From Candidatus Zhuqueibacterota bacterium (GTDB taxonomy: Bacteria > Zhuqueibacterota > Zhuqueibacteria > Residuimicrobiales > Residuimicrobiaceae), in assembly GCA_016934435.1 (NCBI GenBank), contig JAFGSU010000299.1:1-8374 (forward strand): a stretch of DNA of 8,374 bases, written 5' to 3'. Shown piece by piece: positions 1-6,358 of the stretch. Each line of letters begins with the position of its first letter. The stretch's first letter is position 1. The position numbers were made by a program, and so were the translations under genes. The notes beneath the pieces were generated by a model. The model saw only the letters and a program-made list of their open reading frames with translations. It was not told the origin of the DNA and searched no databases.

Positions 1-602
1 CCCTTGCGCTGTTCCACGCCGATGCGATTGGCGGTGATGGCGAAGACGCCGTTTTCCAGACAGCGCGTCGTCATGGCGCGCTGGCAGTACGGCAGCACCA
101 GATTGGCAGGATGGCAAATAATATCCGCTCCCTGCAGCGCCAGCGAGCGCACGGATTCCGGGAAAATCCAATCGAAACAAATCATCATGCCGATCTTTGC
201 GATACCGATGTCATGTACGGCAAAAGGGTGATCACCGGCATCGAACCATGTTTTTTCCTCATCAAAGAGATGGATTTTGCGATAGGTGGCGATATACCCT
301 TTCGGGCCGATGAGGATGGCGCTGTTGAATATCTTGTCCCCGGATCGTTCAGCCAATCCGGCGACCAAAAAGCACGCTTGATGCCGCGCCAGATCGGCGA
401 GTTGCCGGCATGTCGGTCCGTCAGGAATTTCTTCCGCCATTCGGGCTGTTTCCTCACGGTCGGCGAACAGGTAACCGCTGTTGAATAATTCCGGCAGCAC
501 ATAGAGCTCGGCCGGATTCGCCTTTATCATTTCCGTCACCCGATGAATGTTATGCTCTTTGTTGCCGAATTTGCAGTTGATTTGGATAAAAGCAACGCGC
601 AT
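1..602 (-). CDS. Nitrilase-superfamily carbon-nitrogen hydrolase, C-terminus cut by window edge
   Basis: The first 200 residues of a CN-hydrolase (PF00795) family enzyme are visible; it continues past base 1. Members hydrolyse amides, N-carbamoyl compounds or nitriles in the cytoplasm through a Glu-Lys-Cys triad. All three are seen: Glu38 in PELFNSGY, Lys109 in YRKIHLF, and Cys142 in MMICFDWIFPES; the second conserved Glu lies in DEEKTWFDAG. Family length is usually 260-290 residues, so roughly 60-90 are missing. Translation is taken from ATG at 602 because the family normally begins M-(K/R)-V-A-x-I-Q. An in-frame ATG at 611 would add MYL, and neither start has a strong Shine-Dalgarno. It is the last visible gene of the minus-strand cluster, 170 nt after the UroD-like gene. 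The substrate is unknown; omega-amidase, carbamoyl-amino-acid hydrolase or beta-ureidopropionase-like activities are all possible. Confidence 0.9.
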   Translation of the reverse strand, partial: MRVAFIQINCKFGNKEHNIHRVTEMIKANPAELYVLPELFNSGYLFADREETARMAEEIPDGPTCRQLADLARHQACFLVAGLAERSGDKIFNSAILIGPKGYIATYRKIHLFDEEKTWFDAGDHPFAVHDIGIAKIGMMICFDWIFPESVRSLALQGADIICHPANLVLPYCQRAMTTRCLENGVFAITANRIGVEQRK

Positions 603-640
603 GAGATACATTCCGTTTTCTTCAGTCAGGTCAAGATCTT

Positions 641-760
641 CCCCACCTTAAAGGTGGAGCACATCTGTCGCCTGGCCGGTTGGGCTCCAGCTGCTCTTGA
701 TGGGGCGCAACTGGAGATTCAGTGGAAAGATGCGCCCCACCTCGAAGGTGAAGCCCATCG
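641..760. repeat. Nested foldback (REP/MITE-like) intergenic element
   Basis: Almost the whole gap between the UroD-like and nitrilase genes is self-complementary. The outer arms 652-666 and 728-742 pair at 13 of 15 positions. Inner arms 685-696 and 705-716 pair at 10 of 12 around an 8-nt loop. Each outer end also carries a small palindrome: CCACCTT-A-AAGGTGG at 643-657 and CACCT-CGA-AGGTG at 738-750. A related palindrome recurs at 1853-1881. It encodes nothing credible. It would form an RNA cruciform between two co-oriented genes and might affect mRNA processing or attenuate transcription, but it lacks a U-tract and is not a classic terminator. Confidence 0.65.
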
Positions 761-772
761 GCCAACCCCCCA

Positions 773-1819
773 TTAAAATCCGCCAAATTCCCATGTCGCT
801 TCCAACATGGCGCGATAATTGGCGATGGGGATATAATTGGGCACGGTGTTGCCGGAGCCGACGCAATAGCCGCCTCTGCGCCCCACATCATCGATCAACT
901 CATGCACTACCGCACGAATTTCTTCCGGTTTGCCGCGCGTTAACAGATCAACATCGACGCTGCCGACCAGACCGAGCCGGTCACCGTACTTGTCCTTCAA
1001 TTCTCTTATATCCATGGCCTTGGGTTCGATCGGCTGCAGGGCGTTGATGCCCAGCGCCGTCAGGTCGTCGAGCGCGTCCCATAACCTGCCATCGGAATGA
1101 TAGATATAGGGGATATCCCTCGTTTTGCACAGGTCGCCTATTTTTTTCATGTACGGGTAGAGATAGGTGTGCAGGGTTCGCGGCGATACCATCAATCCGG
1201 AATAATAGGCGATATCGTCGCTGTAAAACAGCCCGCCTACTCCGGGATATTGCGCCATGCGTTCGAACAGACCATAGATAATTCCCCCTACTTTATCGAA
1301 AATCGCTGTCACCAGGTCTGGATTTTCGATCAGGGCATAGGAAAACGACTCGAATCCCATGAATTCCCAGGTGAAAGTAAAAATATCACCGTACTGTCCG
1401 ATTATTTTCATCTCATCGGGCATGATTTTTTCGGCCTGTTCAAAGGGAAGGAACATTTTATCGTTCACATCCGCCCACCGGAAACGCTCGAACTCCTCCC
1501 AGCTGGTAATAATGCCTTTGCCCTCGGTGCCCCAGGTGCGGGCGCGATCGAGATCGGATTCCGCGCTTTGCGCCAATCCGCTTTCTGGTACGATGCCGGC
1601 GGGATTCATATTGATGATGGGCGATAATTTCACATAGTCGTATCCGGCACATCGGTAAAAATCGATTTTATCTTTTAGCGATTGGATGGATTTGCCGAGG
1701 AACTGCCCCATGAGTCCCTCATCAATGCCCAGCTCCATCAAGGGCACGCGATCGGCTTTACCTGCGAGAAGGGTTGTGCGCAGCCGATTAAAATCCGGAG
1801 TATAGGGTGCGAATTTCAT
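773..1819 (-). CDS. Uroporphyrinogen decarboxylase (URO-D)-like protein
   Basis: A 348-residue protein of the URO-D/MtaA-like TIM-barrel superfamily (PF01208). Family-like features are the Asp pair in FYSDDIAYYSGLMVSP (about 198-213), HSDG at 241-244, GLVGSVDVDLL (283-293) and the C-terminal YCVGSGNTVPNYIP (318-331). It is unlikely to be haem-pathway HemE: the N-terminal RQAGRYLPEYR-type substrate loop is absent and no haem gene is nearby. Corrinoid methyltransferases of this fold bind zinc through His-x-Cys; here the pair is His241-Ser-Asp243, so a canonical zinc-thiol site is missing. The start ATG at 1819 has AAGG six bases upstream. It sits 115 nt downstream of the symporter and belongs to the catabolic cluster. 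A methyl-transfer, decarboxylation or sugar-acid role is possible; the actual reaction is unknown. Confidence 0.85.
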   Translation of the reverse strand: MKFAPYTPDFNRLRTTLLAGKADRVPLMELGIDEGLMGQFLGKSIQSLKDKIDFYRCAGYDYVKLSPIINMNPAGIVPESGLAQSAESDLDRARTWGTEGKGIITSWEEFERFRWADVNDKMFLPFEQAEKIMPDEMKIIGQYGDIFTFTWEFMGFESFSYALIENPDLVTAIFDKVGGIIYGLFERMAQYPGVGGLFYSDDIAYYSGLMVSPRTLHTYLYPYMKKIGDLCKTRDIPYIYHSDGRLWDALDDLTALGINALQPIEPKAMDIRELKDKYGDRLGLVGSVDVDLLTRGKPEEIRAVVHELIDDVGRRGGYCVGSGNTVPNYIPIANYRAMLEATWEFGGF

Positions 1820-1852
1820 TTCCTGCCTTAATTAATGTAGCTTGTGCACTCT

Positions 1853-1881
1853 GTGGAGCCCACCTGAAAGGTGAACCCCAC
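1853..1881. repeat. Short foldback repeat, relative of the 641-760 element
   Basis: Thirteen-nt arms around a GAA centre: GTGGAGCCCACCT and AGGTGAACCCCAC, pairing at 10 of 13. The core CACCT-nnn-AGGTG and the right flank AGGTGAAnCCCA match the palindrome at 738-750 (AGGTGAAGCCCA). It occupies the gap between the symporter and the UroD-like gene. No U-tract follows on either strand, so I do not call it a terminator. Confidence 0.55.
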
Positions 1882-1934
1882 AAATATTAATCATTATATT
1901 ACTTTTTAAACGACCCCCCACCATCAGTATAAGA

Positions 1935-3677
1935 TTAAACCTTCCAGCTCCTTTTTTTCAGGTCGTGATTGATGTACAAACCCAATAATAATGCAATGCA
2001 ACACATAATGATGCCCGGCAGGGTTCCGCCGAGGATGATTTTGCCGATGCCGAACAGGGCGAGATAGATCAACGAGAATCCGGCGATCCAGTCGATGAAA
2101 TCAAACACCAGGCCTGTGTCCGCTTTTACATCCGGGCATTGGCTGCGGATGTTTTTCCAGCCGAGCCCGCCGGGATGGGTGCGGCGATAAAAATCGATCA
2201 GTGTTTTTTCCGCCACCGGTCTGGTGAGCAATGTGACGAGGATCCAAATAAGAGTGGTGATGATGGTAGTCGTCAACATTAACAAAGCGAATTCTTTCGG
2301 ATTGTCGGCTGAAAAACCAAAGCCAAACTGCATCGTCGCAGCCACGATCAGCGCCGTGATCATGGCGGAAATTTCCGACCAGGCATTCACGCGCCACCAG
2401 AACCAGCGCAGCAGGTAAACGCCGCCGGTGCCGGCGCCGATGGTCAATAGAAATTTCCAGGCGCCGGAGATGGTATCGAGAAACAGGGTGACAATGACGG
2501 CGATGATCATCATCATAACAGTGGCCAGCCGCGAGACCAGGACATAATGCCGTTCTGTAGCTCTTTTTTTCACAAAGCGCCTGTAAAAATCGTTCACGAA
2601 ATACGATGTGCCCCAGTTGATTTGTGAAGCGACAGTGGACATGAACGCCGCTGCAAAAGCCGCCAGCAGCAATCCGATGAATCCATTCGGCAGAACAGCC
2701 ATCATCACCTGTACAAATCCAGCCTCTTTGTCCGCTGCGTGGGGAAACATGGCCATGGATACCATGGCAACGATAATCCACGGCCACGGTCGCAGGGCGT
2801 AATGGGCGACGTTGAACCAGAGGGTAGCCAGCAACGAATCGCGCTCGGTTCTGCAGGAAAACATGCGTTGTGCCACATAACCGCCGCCGCCCGGTTCGGC
2901 GCCCGGGTACCAGGCCGCCCACCATTGCAGGCCGATATAAACCAGGAATGCCGAGATCGGCATCCAGGGCGAACCAATCTGGGGCAAGAAATTTAAAATG
3001 GCATGATCGGCTCCGAATTGTTCATTCAAGCGAGCCATCAGTCCAGACATACCACCGACCTTGTCCACGGCGAAAATGGCCAGGGCAATGCAGCCGCCCA
3101 TGGCGATGCAGAACTGGATAAAATCGTTACGCACCGATCCCATCAAACCGGCGGAAGCCGAATATAAAAGGGTCACGCCCAGACAAATGCCGATGGCGGT
3201 GATGGCGTCCACGCCCAGGGCGATTTGCAATATCTTTTTCATCGCCAGGATGACCCATCCGAGGATGATGCAGTTGATCGGCAGGGAAAGATACAGGGCG
3301 CGGAAACCGCGCAGAATAGCTGCAGGTCGACCGGAATAGCGCAGCTCGGTGAACTCGATATCGGTGAGGATGCCGGTGCGTTTCCATAATCGCGCATAGA
3401 AGAACACCGTCAGCATGCCGCCGATGGCGAAATTCCACCACAGCCAGTTGCCGGCGATGCCGTTGTCGGCCACCAAACCGGTTACAGCCAGGGGCGTATC
3501 TGCCGCAAAGGTGGTCGCCACCATGGAAGTGCCGGCCAACCACCAGGGCAAATTGCGACCGGAGAGAAAAAAATCGCCCATGCTCTTCCCGGCGCGGCGA
3601 CTGTAATACAGGCCGATCAGAAGGCTGATTATAAAATAGGCGGCAATGATAATCCAATCGATCCAGATCAGTTGCAT
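1935..3677 (-). CDS. Sodium:solute symporter (SSS family)
   Basis: A 580-residue polytopic inner-membrane protein of the SSS/SGLT family (PF00474), with 13 or more hydrophobic segments. It should couple inward Na+ flow to uptake of a small solute. The N-terminal segment (about 5-24) is followed by DFFLSGRNLPWW (35-46), a typical family signature, and the TM1 unwound region SMVATTFAADTP (51-62). The Na2 site is recognisable in AFMSTVASQINWG: Ala344, Ser347 and Thr348 align with vSGLT Ala361, Ser364 and Ser365. WYPGAEPGGGGYVAQRMF (256-273) resembles a subfamily common in environmental FCB and planctomycete genomes. AGGAGA at 3684-3689 gives a good Shine-Dalgarno six bases before the ATG. It lies between the FAH and UroD-like genes on the same strand, so it probably imports their substrate. 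Sugar, sugar acid, amino acid and nucleoside cargoes all remain possible. Confidence 0.93.
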   Translation of the reverse strand: MQLIWIDWIIIAAYFIISLLIGLYYSRRAGKSMGDFFLSGRNLPWWLAGTSMVATTFAADTPLAVTGLVADNGIAGNWLWWNFAIGGMLTVFFYARLWKRTGILTDIEFTELRYSGRPAAILRGFRALYLSLPINCIILGWVILAMKKILQIALGVDAITAIGICLGVTLLYSASAGLMGSVRNDFIQFCIAMGGCIALAIFAVDKVGGMSGLMARLNEQFGADHAILNFLPQIGSPWMPISAFLVYIGLQWWAAWYPGAEPGGGGYVAQRMFSCRTERDSLLATLWFNVAHYALRPWPWIIVAMVSMAMFPHAADKEAGFVQVMMAVLPNGFIGLLLAAFAAAFMSTVASQINWGTSYFVNDFYRRFVKKRATERHYVLVSRLATVMMMIIAVIVTLFLDTISGAWKFLLTIGAGTGGVYLLRWFWWRVNAWSEISAMITALIVAATMQFGFGFSADNPKEFALLMLTTTIITTLIWILVTLLTRPVAEKTLIDFYRRTHPGGLGWKNIRSQCPDVKADTGLVFDFIDWIAGFSLIYLALFGIGKIILGGTLPGIIMCCIALLLGLYINHDLKKRSWKV

Positions 3678-3706
3678 GTGCGTTCTCCTGTAGGTCGTCT
3701 ATAAAT

Positions 3707-3776
3707 CAGTTGGCAGTTGGCAATTGGCGCCTCGCAGTTGGCAATTGGCAATTGGCGGTTGGCAGTTTACAGTTCT
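3707..3776. repeat. Tandem heptamer array (10 x CARTTGG)
   Basis: Ten consecutive 7-nt units in exact register: CAGTTGG, CAGTTGG, CAATTGG, CGCCTCG, CAGTTGG, CAATTGG, CAATTGG, CGGTTGG, CAGTTTA, CAGTTCT. Six match CARTTGG exactly, one (CGGTTGG) differs by one base, and CGCCTCG is the most diverged. It fills most of the 108-nt gap between the FAH stop and the symporter start. The last unit joins GAACTG to make a small palindrome (3770-3782). The pattern is analogous to the short tandemly repeated heptamers described in cyanobacteria; its function is unknown. Confidence 0.85.
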
Positions 3777-3785
3777 GAACTGACA

Positions 3786-4688
3786 TTAATCCGCCGCCAT
3801 GACGGTATTGACCAGCGCTCCCAACTGATCCACTCTGCATTCGATGCGATCGCCCGGTTTTATCGGCGAAACGCCCTCGGGCGTGCCGGTGAGGATGATA
3901 TCGCCCGCCTCCAGCGTCATAAACCTTGAAATGTAGCTGATCAATTCCGGCAGTTTAAAAACCATGTCTCCAGTATGGCCTTTCTGCCGGGTTTCACCGT
4001 TGACCGACAATTCCATTTTCAGGTTATGGGCATCGGCGACGGCGTCGGCCGGCACCAGATAGGGCCCCATGGGGCAAAATGTGTCCATGCCCTTGGCCAG
4101 GGTCCACGGCTTGCCTTTTGCCGCTTCAGCCTTTTGCATTTCGCGCGCGGTGACGTCGTCGGCAATGGTATAGCCGGCGACATGTTCCATGGCTTTCTCT
4201 TCTTTAATGTTTCGTCCTTTTTTGCCGATGATTACCGCCAGCTCTATTTCATGGTCGACGCGGCCGATGCCGCCGGGAATACGAATGGCGCCTTCATGCG
4301 CCAGCAGGGCTGATGGCATTTTGGCGAAAAAAATCGGCGCCTCGGGCACGGGATTGTTCATCTCCTGCGCATGGGCGCGGTAGTTTCGCCCGAGACACAA
4401 TATTTTACTCGGTCGTGAAATGGGCACATCGTAGCGGATATTGCCGCTGATGTGCAAATCCGTCAGTCCGCGAAAATCTTTCACGATCTGGAGTACTTTA
4501 TCAAAAGTCTCTTGAGAAAAATAGTCGAGCTCCACCATGAGCTGTAAAAAATACAATTCCGGTGCATGCGGAAACTTTTTAATTTCCTTGAAATAGCTCC
4601 AGATTTGGGTGAAATTCAATCGGCCCTCATCGCTCTCGATCCCGATGCGCGGTTCATTTTTTTCGGTAAAATACGAAAAAGCTTTCAT
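3786..4688 (-). CDS. Fumarylacetoacetate hydrolase (FAH) family protein
   Basis: A 300-residue member of the FAH/HpcE/YcgM superfamily (PF01557). These metal-dependent enzymes cleave or rearrange 2-keto or 1,3-diketo acids, for example acylpyruvates, 2,4-diketo-3-deoxy sugar acids and homoprotocatechuate intermediates. Residues 1-90 form the smaller N-terminal domain. The catalytic domain starts at KILCLGRNYRAHAQEM (95-110), a strong family signature. Metal ligands are Glu147 and Glu149 in DHEIELAVIIG and Asp178 in TIADDVTARE. KGMDTFCPMGP (199-209) and LTGTPEGVSPIKPGD (266-280) are also diagnostic. An in-frame GTG at 4700 would add MRIN, but GAGGA (4694-4698) sits five bases before ATG 4688, so I chose 4688. 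It is probably the first gene of the minus-strand cluster. The fit to sugar-acid or aromatic catabolism is inferred. Confidence 0.93.
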   Translation of the reverse strand: MKAFSYFTEKNEPRIGIESDEGRLNFTQIWSYFKEIKKFPHAPELYFLQLMVELDYFSQETFDKVLQIVKDFRGLTDLHISGNIRYDVPISRPSKILCLGRNYRAHAQEMNNPVPEAPIFFAKMPSALLAHEGAIRIPGGIGRVDHEIELAVIIGKKGRNIKEEKAMEHVAGYTIADDVTAREMQKAEAAKGKPWTLAKGMDTFCPMGPYLVPADAVADAHNLKMELSVNGETRQKGHTGDMVFKLPELISYISRFMTLEAGDIILTGTPEGVSPIKPGDRIECRVDQLGALVNTVMAAD

Positions 4689-4713
4689 ATTTATCCTCAC
4701 TCGATTATTTCCA

Positions 4714-4732
4714 TTTCATGAATATTATGAAA
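4714..4732. promoter_or_regulatory. Palindrome upstream of FAH gene, candidate operator
   Basis: The 19-nt sequence TTTCATGAATATTATGAAA has perfect 6-nt arms (TTTCAT/ATGAAA) and only two mismatched inner pairs. It lies 26 nt upstream of the FAH ATG. It overlaps a possible minus-strand -10 (CATAAT, 4724-4729) whose -35 could be TTGCTT (4745-4750), although the 15-nt spacing is short. The position and symmetry suit a dimeric repressor controlling the FAH-symporter-UroD-nitrilase cluster. No regulator gene is visible in the window. Confidence 0.4.
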
Positions 4733-5194
4733 CCCTGATAAAAGAAGCAAGAGAAATGTGGGATTTTTAAAACGAAAAGATATCCACCCCATCTGAGGAC
4801 ATGATACAACACGGTCATCGCGAGTTGGGTATGGCAAAACTGCCATTATTTCTGAAAGGACAAAAATAAAAATGTCATTGCGAGTTGGCCACGAGGTTAA
4901 TGCGTCATTTCCAATATAACAGAAAAAGACTGTCACCGCGAGCGGAGCAAACGAGTCTTTGTTCTCAGAATTACTGCGTTGGAGCGTGGCGGTCTCCGCT
5001 GTTATTAGAAGCGGAGGAAAAGCAGTATCGTTCAAAGTCAAGACTGCGGTGGAGCGAAGCAATCCCCGGCATGTCCTTAAAAGTTAAGCTGGTGAGTCAG
5101 ATATAGAAATTAATCCGCCGTGGCGCGCGGCGATCCCCGCCATGTACTAACAAGTCCCACCACTCCAAAGTTTGGTGACATACCGGAAAATCGA
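4733..5194. repeat. Gene-free region packed with degenerate GTCATTGCGAG-type repeats
   Basis: About 460 nt with no credible gene. It contains several degenerate copies of the REP-like family 'GTCATTGCGAG...GGAGCGAAGCAATC', which occurs in many unrelated bacterial genomes. Recognisable pieces are at 4813-4849, at 4873-4895 (TGTCATTGCGAGTTGGCC...), and at 4925-4960, where AAAGACT/AGTCTTT inverted arms enclose GTCACCGCGAGCGGAGC. A CTCCGCT/AGCGGAG hairpin lies at 4994-5016. A direct repeat pair at 5044-5084 and 5115-5155 matches at 31 of 41 positions, sharing ATCCCCG and CATGT. Reading frames crossing it translate repeat DNA and are not genes. Confidence 0.7.
4804..4849 (+). repeat. 46-nt direct repeat, copy A
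   Basis: Matches 6461-6506 at 42 of 46 positions, including 26 consecutive identical bases from 4814 (GTCATCGCGAGTTGGGTATG and onward). It contains a small hairpin, ATGGCA-AAAC-TGCCAT. It lies downstream of the anti-sigma gene; the partner copy lies upstream of the sigma gene. Confidence 0.85.
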
Positions 5195-5728
5195 TCACAC
5201 TCCCTGATGTGTCCTGGTCCTGGCAAATTGAATCGCCTGATCGATAAGAACTATAACCACCAGCACAATGATACAAAGCACCATAAAATGCGCATTGAGT
5301 TTGGTTCCCTTGAAAAGAGAAGATACATCGGGCAGGAAATTGAATGATTTAAGAAAATCCCAATTCATATCAAAACGAGGTAACGAAATATTTCGCACCA
5401 TATTCAGATACGATTGCGCGTCGGTATAAGCCACCGTGATGCTGATAACGGCGATAAAAATTCCGAAAATCAACAAAGCATACCACAATTTATTATAAAT
5501 TTCACCCAGGGATTCTTTGCTGATTTTACGCATGACTCTGGCGTCAAACTGAAGAGAAAATTGCCAGTTCGGTTCTACTTTCAGTTGTTCATAAATTCGT
5601 TGATAGGAACGAACCGTCCTCCTGCAAACGGGACAGGTGCGCAAATGATTTCGAACCATCTCTTTGTCTTCCGGATTCAGTTTATGATCGATATAAGCTT
5701 GAATCTGGTCTTCTGACGGATGTTTCAT
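5195..5728 (-). CDS. Zinc-finger anti-sigma factor with two membrane helices
   Basis: A 177-residue putative anti-sigma factor. The N-terminus carries a zf-HC2/ZAS zinc motif, His28-x3-Cys32-x2-Cys35 (NHLRTCPVC), normally used to hold an ECF sigma factor inactive at the membrane. A cytoplasmic linker (about 40-80) is followed by a hydrophobic segment at 81-101, a roughly 46-residue presumably periplasmic loop (102-147), and a second hydrophobic segment at 148-166. A short basic tail, ARTRTHQGV, ends the protein. Many ZAS anti-sigmas have one helix, so this hairpin topology is somewhat unusual and puts both termini in the cytoplasm. The ATG overlaps the sigma stop codon as ATGA, with AGGAGG ten bases upstream inside the sigma gene. 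Co-transcription and translational coupling are therefore likely. The loop may sense an envelope signal; no protease or sensor partner is visible. Confidence 0.88.
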   Translation of the reverse strand: MKHPSEDQIQAYIDHKLNPEDKEMVRNHLRTCPVCRRTVRSYQRIYEQLKVEPNWQFSLQFDARVMRKISKESLGEIYNKLWYALLIFGIFIAVISITVAYTDAQSYLNMVRNISLPRFDMNWDFLKSFNFLPDVSSLFKGTKLNAHFMVLCIIVLVVIVLIDQAIQFARTRTHQGV

Positions 5729-6315
5729 GTTACTGCAGCCTCCTCAGCATAAACTCTGGCGAGCTTGTGCCGTAAAATTTTGCGCGCACGAAATAAATAG
5801 CTTTTCACCGTACCCTCCGGCAAACCCATAATCTCGGATATCTCCGCGTAACTCATCTCGTGCAAATGATAAAGCGTAATGACACTGCGGTAGTGAACCG
5901 GTAATTGTTCGATCGCCGCTTGAATGAGCGCCGCGGCATTCTCCTGTTCGACGCTCTCCAGAGGCGATTGTCCATCACCGCGGAACCGTTCGAGCGTGAT
6001 ACCATTTTTATCTTCCTCAAGGTAATTATTCTCCAGCAGAGGAATTTTTTTCTTTTGCAGATAATTAACGCAGGCGTTGTGCGCTATCTTTGCCACCCAG
6101 GTGGATACTTTGCTGGCGAAGCGAAAAGTACCGAGATTATGATATATTTTAAAAAAGACTTCCTGACCGAGGTCTTCGCGATCCGCCGTATTGGCAATCA
6201 TGCGCACGATAATATGCCGGACCAGATTCTTGTAGCGTTGCATGAATTCTTCAAATGCCCGCTGGTTTCCGGCAAGGATCGCATCGATCAGGTCTTTATC
6301 AGTGACGTCGCTCAT
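5725..6315 (-). CDS. ECF-type RNA polymerase sigma factor (sigma-70 family)
   Basis: A 196-residue extracytoplasmic-function sigma factor. Region 2 spans about 21-90: FEEFMQRYKNLVRHIIVRM, then DREDLGQEVFFKIYHNL (about 45-61) and the promoter-melting segment FRFASKVSTWVAKIAHNACVN (64-84). A linker of about 45 residues leads to region 4 (about 130-188), with IEQLPVHYRSVITLYHL and the helix-turn-helix MSYAEISEIMGLPEGTVKSYLFRARKIL. It has no region 3 and no C-terminal extension, as expected for ECF factors. The ATG at 6315 is the only reasonable start: an in-frame TAA lies three codons upstream and no Shine-Dalgarno precedes it. It overlaps the anti-sigma gene by four bases. A matching ECF promoter sits immediately upstream, suggesting autoregulation. 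The ECF subgroup cannot be assigned by eye. Confidence 0.95.
   Translation of the reverse strand: MSDVTDKDLIDAILAGNQRAFEEFMQRYKNLVRHIIVRMIANTADREDLGQEVFFKIYHNLGTFRFASKVSTWVAKIAHNACVNYLQKKKIPLLENNYLEEDKNGITLERFRGDGQSPLESVEQENAAALIQAAIEQLPVHYRSVITLYHLHEMSYAEISEIMGLPEGTVKSYLFRARKILRHKLARVYAEEAAVT
5739..5744 (-). promoter_or_regulatory. Shine-Dalgarno AGGAGG for the anti-sigma gene, inside sigma CDS
   Basis: A perfect AGGAGG on the minus strand, ten bases before the anti-sigma ATG at 5728 and inside the last codons of the sigma gene. It supports the 5728 start and independent plus coupled initiation of the anti-sigma factor. It contrasts with the sigma gene, which has no such site. Confidence 0.75.
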
Positions 6316-6320
6316 ACTAT

Positions 6321-6350
6321 GTTAGACAGTTAATCAGTAAAAAAGTTGCA
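6321..6350 (-). promoter_or_regulatory. ECF-type promoter of the sigma/anti-sigma operon
   Basis: On the minus strand, a -35 TGCAAC (6345-6350) is followed after 17 nt, starting with a T-run, by -10 GTCTAA (6322-6327). This fits the general ECF pattern of AAC, about 16-17 nt, then a GTC-type -10. The same architecture and spacing occur at 6571-6600 ahead of the divergent gene. Only five to six bases separate the -10 from the sigma ATG, so transcription would begin at or almost at the start codon. Confidence 0.65.
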
Positions 6351-6358
6351 TGGATTCA

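Noticed and set aside
641..657. CCACCTTAAAGGTGG as an intrinsic terminator for the UroD-like gene
   Set aside because: The palindrome has almost no loop and no U-tract follows on the minus strand.
641..760. Nested foldback as an integron attC site
   Set aside because: The arms suggest the general shape, but I see no GTTRRRY/RYYYAAC core pair, no integrase and no cassette-like spacing.
773..1819. Annotation as HemE (haem biosynthesis)
   Set aside because: The N-terminal HemE substrate loop is missing and the neighbours are catabolic or transport genes.
2101..2925. Minus-strand 274-codon open frame
   Set aside because: It is an alternative frame of the symporter gene, with Arg/His-rich low-complexity translation. 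The symporter frame carries transmembrane segments and the Na2-site motif.
3707..3776. Heptamer array as a CRISPR-like array
   Set aside because: The units are 7 nt with no unique spacers, unlike 23-40-nt repeats with spacers, and there are no cas genes.
4697..5062. Minus-strand 121-codon open frame
   Set aside because: It translates repeat DNA (GTCATTGCGAG-type pieces), has no domain-like composition, and overlaps the FAH ribosome-binding site. It is typical of spurious frames in REP-rich intergenic DNA.
5157..5183. CACCA/TGGTG inverted repeat after the anti-sigma gene as a terminator
   Set aside because: It has only a five-bp uninterrupted stem and no T-run downstream on the minus strand.
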